A stretch of DNA of 64,000 bases from Zobellia alginiliquefaciens (lineage in GTDB: Bacteria; Bacteroidota; Bacteroidia; Flavobacteriales; Flavobacteriaceae), in NCBI RefSeq assembly GCF_029323795.1, contig NZ_CP119758.1, positions 2,542,001 through 2,606,000 of the forward strand. The letters are read 5' to 3'. The translations under genes and the position numbers were made by a program. Shown here one piece after another: positions 1 to 7,262 of the stretch. A model generated the notes under the pieces. It saw nothing but the letters and a program-made list of their open reading frames with translations, had not been told where the DNA came from and made no database searches. Within the stretch, counting starts at the first letter, position 1. Every line of letters begins with the position of its first letter.

Positions 1-292
1 AGGCCAAACCTTCTTCTTTGGACCAACTTTTGGATGGTGTGGTATTCCCTAGATAATCTAAATATGAACTAAGCGCATCTTGGTCTGTTTTAAAACCTTT
101 ATAATCTACATTACCAGAGTCGTCCACATACTTTTTTAAAAGAGAATTCCAGGAACTGTGGTCTAAAACTTCGTTTTTGGTGTTTCCCGTAAACTGGTGA
201 ATGGGCATTTCTTTCCCTCCAAAAAGAGAAAAAAGTCCCGCTAAGGAAAATAGTGATACAACTGTCATTTTAGCCATTAGTTTAAATTGCAT
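1..292 (-). CDS. DUF547 family protein, N-terminal part (cut by window edge)
   Basis: Reading leftwards from the ATG at 290-292, about 97 codons are visible before the window ends. The protein opens with a hydrophobic signal segment (residues ~6-25, ending before GGKEMP). Then comes the typical start of a DUF547 domain: WNSLLKKYVDDSGNVDYKGF, a D..L..YL helix and a WSKEE stretch. DUF547 proteins are secreted or membrane-anchored and have no firmly known activity. It lies last in a same-strand run with the PNP and glycosyltransferase genes, 90 bases after the PNP stop. DUF547 genes commonly sit beside arsS in Bacteroidetes (recalled, not checked). Confidence 0.75.
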   Translation of the reverse strand, partial: MQFKLMAKMTVVSLFSLAGLFSLFGGKEMPIHQFTGNTKNEVLDHSSWNSLLKKYVDDSGNVDYKGFKTDQDALSSYLDYLGNTTPSKSWSKEEGLA

Positions 293-382
293 AGGGTTTG
301 GTAACTAGCTATAAGTAGTATTACAACTCAAAAACTTACAACATCCATTCAACTGAATTTTATAAAAACCAAAATGTACAGG

Positions 383-1198
383 CTACAAAGTCTTTATTAA
401 TTCCTTAAAAAGCTTCACCATTTTTGGCTCCGCGGTTTCTGCCGTTTCAATGATTCGCTGTATGTCTACGCTTTTTAGATTGTCCGGGTCACATTCATCC
501 GTAATTACGGAAACGGCAACTATGGGCAGATTTAAATGGTTTGCTACAATTACCTCAGGTACTGTGCTCATTCCTACAGCATCGGCACCAATGATTTTTA
601 GCATTCGGTATTCTGCCTTGGTTTCTAATTGTGGGCCTACTACTGAAGCATAAACACCTCCGTACAGGGTAATATCCTCTTTTTGGGCAATTGCAAGTAG
701 GCTTTTGCGCATAGGAACATCATAGGGTTCGGACATGTCCGTGAAACGGTCTCCAAATTTCCCTACACCTTTAAAAGCAAGTGGAGAGCCGCCTTGAAGG
801 TTGATATGGTCTTCAATTAGCATTAAATCCCCTTCTTTATAATCCAGGTTAATGGCTCCGGCAGCATTGGAAATGAACAGTTTTTTTATGCCCAGTTGGT
901 GCATAACACGAATAGGGTACGTAATATCTAGAAAATCATAACCTTCATATAGATGGAAGCGCCCTTGCATGACCACGGCCTTTTTGCCTTCTATAGTACC
1001 ATAAATGAGTTTTCCAGAGTGAAATTCTACGGTAGCCAGCGGAAAAAAAGGAATATGGTTGTAATGCGCCTCAATAGGGTCCTCTATCTGTTCTGCTAGT
1101 TTGCCTAGACCGGTACCTAGTACAATACCAATTTCAGGCGTATCAAAACCCTTGCTCTGTAGGTAGGCAACGGATTCGTTTAATTGCTTTTGGATCAT
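383..1198 (-). CDS. punA: Purine nucleoside phosphorylase, trimeric class
   Basis: A 271-residue trimeric purine nucleoside phosphorylase/MTA phosphorylase family enzyme, which splits purine nucleosides with phosphate into base and ribose-1-phosphate in the cytoplasm. Visible motifs: GTGLG (~28-32, phosphate site), GRFHLYEG, NAAGAIN, GPQLETKAE (purine-site Glu) and GADAVGMSTVPEV. The residue equivalent to human PNP Asn243 is Asp234 (ITDECDPD). Asp at this place is what MTA phosphorylases use for 6-aminopurines, so adenosine-type substrates are plausible. Its ATG overlaps the upstream glycosyltransferase stop by 4 bases (ATGA), so translation is probably coupled. The context suggests a role in arsenoriboside synthesis rather than, or as well as, general salvage. 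Confidence 0.93.
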   Translation of the reverse strand: MIQKQLNESVAYLQSKGFDTPEIGIVLGTGLGKLAEQIEDPIEAHYNHIPFFPLATVEFHSGKLIYGTIEGKKAVVMQGRFHLYEGYDFLDITYPIRVMHQLGIKKLFISNAAGAINLDYKEGDLMLIEDHINLQGGSPLAFKGVGKFGDRFTDMSEPYDVPMRKSLLAIAQKEDITLYGGVYASVVGPQLETKAEYRMLKIIGADAVGMSTVPEVIVANHLNLPIVAVSVITDECDPDNLKSVDIQRIIETAETAEPKMVKLFKELIKTL

Positions 1199-1872
1199 GT
1201 TTTAATGTGTTTTAAATAGGGCTGAAAAGCTTCTACGTCCTTAATATCCTCGTAAATATCAACATCGTTTCGCTCTTCTAAAATATGATATTTTTCGTTT
1301 TTTAAATCGTTTAAGGTGTCGGCAAGGACAGTTTTGTTCCCCCAGTTTTTTTGAACGAATAACTCTGGTTTAAAGCGGTTCATGCCCAGAAGATAATACC
1401 CGCCGTCTTCAGCTGGCCCAATTACAAAATCGTTTTTCTTTAATTCCGAAAAAGCATTTTGGATGTCTTTTTGGTCCAGGTCAAACATATCGCTGCCAAT
1501 AACAATGATTCGCTCATAGCCGGAAGCAAATCCGTCTTGAAAGGCCTTTGCCATGCGAATGCCCAAATCATTGCCTTGCTGTAATCTTTTGTCGAATATA
1601 CTCGGACTCCATATGTCGTCCGCCCAGATTTCTTCGGAATACCAAACCTGTTTTGCGGCGCTTAGGTTTTTTGTAATGTCTACCGTATGATTTAGTAGAA
1701 ACTTATATATGTCTAAAGCTACTTCATTACCAACAGTCGCTGCCAACCGGGTTTTGCACTTGCCCGATTGTGGGTTTCGCGTAAAAATGAGCAATAGATT
1801 TTTTGAAGCTACATTGGTATAATTTACCGTGGCGGCTTCTTTTTGTTTTTCTTTAGGGGTTATAAAACTCAA
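1195..1872 (-). CDS. TIGR04282 family glycosyltransferase (arsenosugar-associated type)
   Basis: A 225-residue GT-A-like nucleotidyl/glycosyl transferase of the DUF2064/TIGR04282 family. The diagnostic N-terminal motif is LLIFTRNPQSGKCKTRLA (~27-44). A VIGSDMFDL acidic motif (~120-128) is the expected metal/nucleotide site, followed by VIGPAEDGGYYLLG. The family is named from its linkage to the radical-SAM enzyme ArsS in arsenosugar biosynthesis. Which sugar nucleotide it uses is not known to me. The homology begins only near residue 25, so the true start could be slightly downstream of the chosen ATG. It ends in a 4-base overlap with the PNP gene. Confidence 0.85.
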   Translation of the reverse strand: MSFITPKEKQKEAATVNYTNVASKNLLLIFTRNPQSGKCKTRLAATVGNEVALDIYKFLLNHTVDITKNLSAAKQVWYSEEIWADDIWSPSIFDKRLQQGNDLGIRMAKAFQDGFASGYERIIVIGSDMFDLDQKDIQNAFSELKKNDFVIGPAEDGGYYLLGMNRFKPELFVQKNWGNKTVLADTLNDLKNEKYHILEERNDVDIYEDIKDVEAFQPYLKHIKT

Positions 1873-1932
1873 ATGATTATTTTTTTAGAATTTGTCGCCA
1901 AAACAGGGCATCTATTACGGACTCAAATGAAA

Positions 1933-2424
1933 CTAGTACACTTTTTCTCCTGTTTTAAGTAGTTTCCCCCAATATTTATTGAAAGCATGTACGCGCTCGG
2001 TTTCGTTTCCTATGGTGTCATAAACGGGAAGCCCTTCGTTTTTCCATTCAAAAATGCCTCCGTATAGATTTTTCACATTGGTGTAGCCTGCTTTTTCCAA
2101 TTTCTCACCAATATTTTCGGAACGGACCCCAATAGAACAGTAAACGACAATTTCACTGTCTTTATTTTGGACTTTCTGAACAACGGAATCCAGCTGAAAA
2201 GTATCATAACCCACCCAGATAGCATCTTTTAAATGGCTCACCTCGTATTCGGCCTTCTCGCGGGCATCTAATAATATAGGGCCTGTGGTAGAGTCAAGAG
2301 CTGTTACGTGAATATAATCAACAGATTCTTTGTTCAGCTTTTTTAAGGTTTTATCGATTTTACTTTGAGAAAAAGAAACCGAAGCAATACAGAGAAATAG
2401 AATTGGGGATAATTTTGTTTTCAT
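1933..2424 (-). CDS. Exported rhodanese-like protein
   Basis: A 163-residue single-domain rhodanese with a signal peptide (MKTKLSPILFLCIASVSFSQ). It would therefore act in the periplasm or on the outer membrane. The rhodanese fold is marked by LLDAREKAEYEVSHLKDA (~50-68) and the active-site loop VVYCSIGVRS (~93-102), where the Cys and the CxxGxR cradle are intact, so it could carry a persulfide. It lies 60 bases before the glycosyltransferase and 75 bases after the ADP-ribosylglycohydrolase gene, same strand. Rhodaneses are frequent companions of the TIGR04282/PNP pair in Flavobacteria (recalled). Substrate unknown. Confidence 0.88.
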   Translation of the reverse strand: MKTKLSPILFLCIASVSFSQSKIDKTLKKLNKESVDYIHVTALDSTTGPILLDAREKAEYEVSHLKDAIWVGYDTFQLDSVVQKVQNKDSEIVVYCSIGVRSENIGEKLEKAGYTNVKNLYGGIFEWKNEGLPVYDTIGNETERVHAFNKYWGKLLKTGEKVY

Positions 2425-2499
2425 GACAATTAAACTTGAAGCACAGAAACAAAGATAAGATTAATATCAGCTGCAGTTGTTAAGTCAAAACTAAGAGTT

Positions 2500-3795
2500 T
2501 TAAAACTCTATATGCTTTTTTGCAACCATTTCACGAGCCAAGGCTTCAAGGTCAATGCCCATATTTTCTTTGTTAACTTTCAGGGCTTGGGTGCGGAGCG
2601 TTACGGGTAGGTTGGAATATCCGTCTTTAGCCCCTAGAATCATACCGGCCACAGCGGCAACGGTGTCATTATCTCTTCCGTAGTTAACAATAAATTGCAA
2701 GGTCTTTTCAAAATCACCTTCGCCATATTGTAGTGCGGTAACAAGAATTTGCCAGATTTCCCCGGAGTGAAAAGGAATGGCTTTTTCGTTTTTTTCTAAA
2801 AATTGATAGGCCATTTCTTGACGCGTCCAATCTTTTTGGCTCCCTTGGAACCCTTTAGGAATTTTAAAAATAATGCTGTCTTTAGGCGTTAAGGTATCCG
2901 CTAAGATAAGTTGCTTTAAAGTGAGTACTTTTTTAACGGAGGCATCTGTCATGTCATAAGCAATACGACCGACCAGCCGACTATCCTGATAACCCAAGGG
3001 GTCTACAAAAGTTGCCGTGTTAATAATAGAGTCAATGTTTTTAGTGCGAAGTGCCATATGTGTCATTGCCGAAACCAAGGCCGAAATATCCTTAGCGTAC
3101 CCTATATCGAACAAAGTATGGTCATAAGCCAATGTATATGCATTTTCGGGAGAACTGCTAATGAGCCCAAACACAGGGGTGTATAATTGCCCTGCGCAGG
3201 ACATCTCACCGCCGTAAAAACGATTCATCGCCTTTATATAAGAATCGGTGTCTTTTTGATACGCCATACTCACGCGGGCCCATTCTTTGATCCAATCTAT
3301 TTTTTCAATCTGCGTATCTAAAAAATCGGTTTCGGGTATGGTGCCATTGTCATTTATACTCTTTGTTAGGGAGGCATAATAATCGGTTATAAAATTGGCA
3401 AAGTTAGAAGCGTTTAAATCTCCCTTTTTCTGGGATAGATACTTAACCATGGCGTATTTCCAACGGGTGTCATCCGTAGTGGCACCGGCAATAAGGTTGT
3501 GCCCCCAAGTGCCTTCCGGCGATTGCTCGCGAACTGCTGGGGTAAGGGTATTGATATAGCCGTATTTAAGTTGAATATCTTTTCTGTGCCACATTTCTGT
3601 AGACGCGCCCATGGCATCACCAATGGCAGAGCCAACGAGAGCACCTAGGACTTTATCATAATATTCCTCTTCAGAAAGCTGTAAAGTGTCTAAGGTGTAT
3701 GCGGTTTTGGTGGGTGCCGGTATATCTATTGAGGTCGTAGATTCTTTGCAGGCCATGGCTACAAGAATCGCAAGACAGGCAAATAACCGTTTCAT
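2500..3795 (-). CDS. ADP-ribosylglycohydrolase (DraG-like) family lipoprotein
   Basis: A 431-residue protein with a lipoprotein signal (MKRLFACLAILVAMAC, Cys16) and an ADP-ribosylglycohydrolase fold. The N-terminal motif is GALVGSAIGDAMGA (~51-64). The metal-binding TTDDT lies at ~106-110 and the C-terminal GRDNDTVAAVAG at ~373-384. These two acidic clusters bind the dinuclear metal in DraG/ARH3 enzymes and both look intact, so it should be an active glycosidase on a ribose C1 bond. An exported form is unlikely to act on ADP-ribosylated cytoplasmic proteins, and its substrate is open. Its first codon overlaps the stop of the upstream kinase gene by 4 bases. Confidence 0.87.
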   Translation of the reverse strand: MKRLFACLAILVAMACKESTTSIDIPAPTKTAYTLDTLQLSEEEYYDKVLGALVGSAIGDAMGASTEMWHRKDIQLKYGYINTLTPAVREQSPEGTWGHNLIAGATTDDTRWKYAMVKYLSQKKGDLNASNFANFITDYYASLTKSINDNGTIPETDFLDTQIEKIDWIKEWARVSMAYQKDTDSYIKAMNRFYGGEMSCAGQLYTPVFGLISSSPENAYTLAYDHTLFDIGYAKDISALVSAMTHMALRTKNIDSIINTATFVDPLGYQDSRLVGRIAYDMTDASVKKVLTLKQLILADTLTPKDSIIFKIPKGFQGSQKDWTRQEMAYQFLEKNEKAIPFHSGEIWQILVTALQYGEGDFEKTLQFIVNYGRDNDTVAAVAGMILGAKDGYSNLPVTLRTQALKVNKENMGIDLEALAREMVAKKHIEF

Positions 3796-4784
3796 GGCGA
3801 TAAAATAAGTTTACGAGCCTTTTTCAAAAGCTTGCTTTTTTCCTTTAATGTACGGTCTAAAGGCAATTGGGCAAGCCCAATTAAGCGCCTCATTATTTCA
3901 ATTCCAGCCACTTGGGACATAAGTTCTTGGTCGGCATCACCTTGGTAAGCGGCATGAATGCGTTTTAGGTAGCCTTTTTTACCGGTTGCCATAATGATAT
4001 GTGCGGCCATGACGCCTAAATCATATTCGGGGAAACCTATAAAACCAAATTCAGGATCTATGATATAGAGATTGTCTGATTCGGTCATCCAGCTGCCCGG
4101 GTAGTAATCGCCATGAAGTAAGGTGTTGCCGGGTTCTAAATATTTTTTACCGACCTTTTTGACTACTTTTTTTATTTTCTTATCCGTTTTAAACTGCAAG
4201 GATAGTTCTTGGAGTCCGGGTTGAACATCGTCCAATTGAAATCCGTTATCCTCTAAAAATGGAAGTTCAAAAATATGTTGGTGGTTTAACTTGCGCATTT
4301 CCATATTCTCAGGAAAGTTGCTCGAAACCTTTTTACGGTGAATAAGACCTAAGATAAAGATCAACAGATCTAGTTGTCGGTTTGATATGGCCTGTTTATG
4401 GTAGATGTAAACCATATCTTCACAATGGCCCAAATCTTCTAACAGTAACAAATTCTCAAAAGCATCAAACCCAATAATCTTTGGAACGTGGGCATGAACG
4501 GCATTGTCCCTAACTGCTTGGTAGAACTGTTTTTCTACCGCAATGCGGTTTACTGGTGCTTTAATCTGTTGGTATTTCTGTACGTAGGGGCGGGATTGTT
4601 TTAAGATAAAAGAGCGCTGATCCGTTATAATACGCAGAACCACATTCATGTTTCCGTCGCCAGGTTTCTCTACTACAGTTATTTTTTCAGTGGGATTTAA
4701 CCATTCTTTGGATAGTAGATAATTCTGAAGCTCCTCTAGGGGGGTGTTGGTATCTATTATAGTCAAAACAGTAGTTTTGTGCAA
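3792..4784 (-). CDS. MtnK-like (methylthioribose kinase-type) small-molecule kinase
   Basis: A 330-residue protein of the APH/choline-kinase fold with features of S-methyl-5-thioribose kinase rather than aminoglycoside kinases. These are GDGNMNVVLR (~42-51) and FILKQSRPYVQ (~59-69) in the N-lobe, HGDYYPGS (224-231, catalytic Asp226, GS in place of the usual GN) and IDPEFGFIG (~242-250), where the D-x-E pair is the MtnK metal motif. MtnK phosphorylates the C1 hydroxyl of methylthioribose. No mtnA or other methionine-salvage genes are visible here, so the substrate may be another 5-substituted ribose. It is the first gene of the minus-strand run, after the tRNA-Phe terminator, and no clear promoter of its own was seen. 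Confidence 0.75.
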   Translation of the reverse strand: MHKTTVLTIIDTNTPLEELQNYLLSKEWLNPTEKITVVEKPGDGNMNVVLRIITDQRSFILKQSRPYVQKYQQIKAPVNRIAVEKQFYQAVRDNAVHAHVPKIIGFDAFENLLLLEDLGHCEDMVYIYHKQAISNRQLDLLIFILGLIHRKKVSSNFPENMEMRKLNHQHIFELPFLEDNGFQLDDVQPGLQELSLQFKTDKKIKKVVKKVGKKYLEPGNTLLHGDYYPGSWMTESDNLYIIDPEFGFIGFPEYDLGVMAAHIIMATGKKGYLKRIHAAYQGDADQELMSQVAGIEIMRRLIGLAQLPLDRTLKEKSKLLKKARKLILSP

Positions 4785-4799
4785 TATAGCCTAAAAACA

Positions 4800-4829
4800 A
4801 AAAAATCCTTACAGATGTAAGGATTTTTT
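4800..4829 (-). terminator. Intrinsic terminator of tRNA-Phe
   Basis: A perfect 13-bp inverted repeat (4800-4812 with 4817-4829, loop AGAT) whose minus-strand copy ends in a run of T. It begins two bases beyond the tRNA 3' end and separates the tRNA from the kinase gene. Confidence 0.85.
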
Positions 4830-4830
4830 G

Positions 4831-4903
4831 TGGTGCCTCCAGGAATCGAACCAGGGACACATGGATTTTCAGTCCATTGCTCTACCAACTGAGCTAAGGC
4901 ACC
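4831..4903 (-). tRNA. tRNA-Phe (GAA anticodon)
   Basis: A 73-nt cloverleaf on the minus strand. The acceptor arm GGTGCCT pairs with AGGCACC, the anticodon loop is CTGAAAA (anticodon GAA, + strand 4868-4870), and the T-arm contains GGTTCGATTCC. The discriminator is A and CCA is not encoded. It has its own promoter at 4922-4952 and terminator at 4800-4829. Confidence 0.97.
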
Positions 4904-4921
4904 ATACCCGTTTGCGGGGTG

Positions 4922-4952
4922 CAAATATAATTTCAAATTTGCGATATGCAAA
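4922..4952 (-). promoter_or_regulatory. Bacteroidetes-type promoter of tRNA-Phe
   Basis: On the minus strand TTTG (4949-4952) is followed by a 19-nt spacer and TATATTTG (4922-4929), an exact match to the Bacteroidetes -33/-7 consensus. Transcription should start near 4915, about 12 bases before the mature tRNA 5' end. Confidence 0.75.
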
Positions 4953-5005
4953 CAAATTTTGAAAAAAAGATGAAAGTTAGATAACATTTTTTGATCTTTG
5001 CACTT

Positions 5006-5734
5006 ATGAAACTAGTTATAGATGCTGGTAATACTTGTGTGAAACTTGCGGTGTTTGAGGGAGATACCCTCATATTCCGGCAGAATTCAGACGTGAAAGA
5101 TGTGGCCCGGGAGGTAAAGGAAATTTGTGACCATTATCCCAAAATAAAACGTGGAATAATCGCTTCGGTGGGTAATTTGGACCCAAAAGTGATGCCGGTG
5201 CTCACAGTTTTCTGCGAAGTTCACGAATTAACACCCTCTAGCAGGGCCCCTTTTAAAAACTCTTATGCAACACCTCAAACTTTAGGGGTGGATCGTATAG
5301 CCTTAGCAACGGCTGCCTTTTATCATAACCCAAAAGGGAATAGTTTGGTAATCGATGCCGGTACTTGCGTTACATATGATATGGTGAACGATTATGGGGA
5401 GTATTTAGGTGGCGCCATTTCGCCTGGGTTGCACATGCGCTATAAAGCATTACATCAACAAACTTCAAAATTACCGCTATTGAAACCTAAGGAGTTAATA
5501 GACTATATTGGGAACTCTACGGAAACAAGTATTCATAGTGGTGTAGTAAATGGTATTTGTAGGGAAATAGACGGAGTAATAGACCAATACAAATCTCGTT
5601 TTGCAGATTTAACAGTTATTTTAACAGGCGGTGACATGCAATTTTTGTCTAAACGGTTAAAAAATACCATATTTGCGGACTCCAAATTTCTCCTTGTAGG
5701 ATTAAATTATCTGTTGGAATACAACAAACGCTAA
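5006..5734 (+). CDS. coaX: Type III pantothenate kinase
   Basis: A 242-residue type III pantothenate kinase, first step of coenzyme A synthesis in the cytoplasm. Visible: DAGNTCVKLAVFEGD at the N-terminus (ASKHA phosphate-1 motif), GVDRIALATAA (~90-100), VIDAGTCVTYDMV (~113-125) and GGAISPGLHMRY, then LTGGD near the C-terminus. I place the start at ATG 5006 because homology begins there (MKLVIDAGNT); an upstream TTG at 4991 would only add five residues. The stop overlaps the ATG of the next gene (TAATG), and it heads a co-directional run to ppiD. Confidence 0.95.
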   Translation: MKLVIDAGNTCVKLAVFEGDTLIFRQNSDVKDVAREVKEICDHYPKIKRGIIASVGNLDPKVMPVLTVFCEVHELTPSSRAPFKNSYATPQTLGVDRIALATAAFYHNPKGNSLVIDAGTCVTYDMVNDYGEYLGGAISPGLHMRYKALHQQTSKLPLLKPKELIDYIGNSTETSIHSGVVNGICREIDGVIDQYKSRFADLTVILTGGDMQFLSKRLKNTIFADSKFLLVGLNYLLEYNKR

Positions 5735-7020
5735 TGATCAGAAAAATAGGTTTTGCAATAATCTGCCTTTTTACAACAGGTATGTACGCTCAAGATGGTT
5801 CAGTTTCCCCATATTCATATTTTGGTTTAGGAGAGTTAAGAAGCGGTGCTACCGTGGAAAACCAAATGATGGGTGGGATCGGAATGTATGCCGATAGTAT
5901 ACACGTTAACCTTAGAAATCCCGCTGCGTATAGTAAATTGGGTGTTAGAGGGCGAGATGATTTTGGTATAACTACGTATACCGCAGGGTTGTCTTATAAA
6001 CAAACAAGTCTAAAAAGTTATACGGAAAGCCAGTCCACCGCGGTTACTAACTTAGATTACCTTTCTGTGGGATTGACTATAAAAGAAGGCTTTGGAGTTG
6101 GTTTTGGTATTATTCCTTATTCTTCGGTAGGCTACAATTTTGAAAGTTTAATTGGGACGGAAGGGTCTCAGGAAATAAATCAGTATTCCGGTGAAGGAGG
6201 AGTAAACAAGGCTTACGTATCCGTAGGTTATGAGTTTGCCAAGAACCTTAGCTTGGGAGTTACCTTAAATTATAACTTTGGTAGAATAGAAACTCTTAAA
6301 GTTCAGAGTACGGAAGGCGTGCTTTTGGGATCTAAGGATGAAAGGGTTTCTAGAATTAATGGGGTGGATTTAAATTATGCCCTTAGCTATACGCCTGCAA
6401 TAGATGAAACACATACGCTACACACTTCATTACGCATAAATACCCAAGCCAATCTTACCGCAAGAAATACGCAAAGAATAGGGTCTTTTATTGGGAGTCC
6501 AGCCCAGGAGCGTTTCGTGAATGAGGTAGATTTGTATTCACAAGGTTTGAAAGATACGGGTGTAACCATACCAACAACAACAACTCTGGGTGTGGGTTAT
6601 GGGAAGGATATGAAGTGGTTTTTAGGTGTAGAGTACAGTTTTCAAAAGCTTACAGACTTTTCCAACGAGTTTTTAGAGATTGATAATATAGAGTACAAAG
6701 ATGCCAGTACCTTGGCATTAGGTGGTTTTTATACGCCGGAAAGAAATTCTTTTGGAAGCTATTTTAAAAGGGTTACGTATAGGGCAGGTTTGCGTTTGGA
6801 GAAGACTGGAATGTATGTTAATGAGAAGGACATAAACAATTTTGGCATAACTTTTGGATTGGGTCTACCGTTGGGTAACAACCTCTCTAATCTTAACTTA
6901 GGTTTTGAATATGGAAAAAGAGGGACTACCGCAGCAGATTTAATTGAGGAGAGTTACTTTAAAGTCAACCTAGGATTGTCTTTAAATGATCAATGGTTTA
7001 AGAAAAGAAAGATAAATTAA
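5734..7020 (+). CDS. Putative beta-barrel outer membrane protein
   Basis: A 428-residue protein with a cleavable signal peptide (MIRKIGFAIICLFTTGMYAQ). The rest is alternating glycine-rich beta-strand sequence such as GLTIKEGFGVGFGIIPYSSVGYNF (in part) and a closing strand FKVNLGLSLNDQWF, typical of FadL/PorV-like outer-membrane barrels. The early SPYSYFGLGEL motif is common in flavobacterial proteins of this kind. I do not recognise a specific function. It is translationally coupled to coaX (TAATG). The position before lptC suggests a part in envelope biogenesis, which is inference from context only. Confidence 0.78.
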   Translation: MIRKIGFAIICLFTTGMYAQDGSVSPYSYFGLGELRSGATVENQMMGGIGMYADSIHVNLRNPAAYSKLGVRGRDDFGITTYTAGLSYKQTSLKSYTESQSTAVTNLDYLSVGLTIKEGFGVGFGIIPYSSVGYNFESLIGTEGSQEINQYSGEGGVNKAYVSVGYEFAKNLSLGVTLNYNFGRIETLKVQSTEGVLLGSKDERVSRINGVDLNYALSYTPAIDETHTLHTSLRINTQANLTARNTQRIGSFIGSPAQERFVNEVDLYSQGLKDTGVTIPTTTTLGVGYGKDMKWFLGVEYSFQKLTDFSNEFLEIDNIEYKDASTLALGGFYTPERNSFGSYFKRVTYRAGLRLEKTGMYVNEKDINNFGITFGLGLPLGNNLSNLNLGFEYGKRGTTAADLIEESYFKVNLGLSLNDQWFKKRKIN

Positions 7021-7262
7021 GAAGGTGAAATGCTTGAGGTTTTATTAGGATTTGAACGATAAATTAAGAAATAATCGAACTAATTCATAAAAAAACATCA
7101 AAAAGACATTTTCTAAAATTACCTTAGACCTGTTGCTAAAAAATTAGTACATTACCCCTCCAAAAATTAGAACATTAAAAAATGAGCCATAACAACTCTG
7201 GGCACTAACCACGATTTTGATTGGCGATTTGTAAATTCAAAAAAACAGGTAAAAACGACAAA

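Noticed and set aside
4763-4987. Minus-strand open frame of 74 codons across the tRNA region
   Set aside because: It runs through tRNA-Phe, its terminator and its promoter; the reading (ALAQLVEQWTENPCVPGSIP) is the tRNA sequence translated.
4991-5005. TTG start for coaX at 4991
   Set aside because: Homology begins at the ATG at 5006, and the extra five residues overlap a promoter-like TCTTTG.
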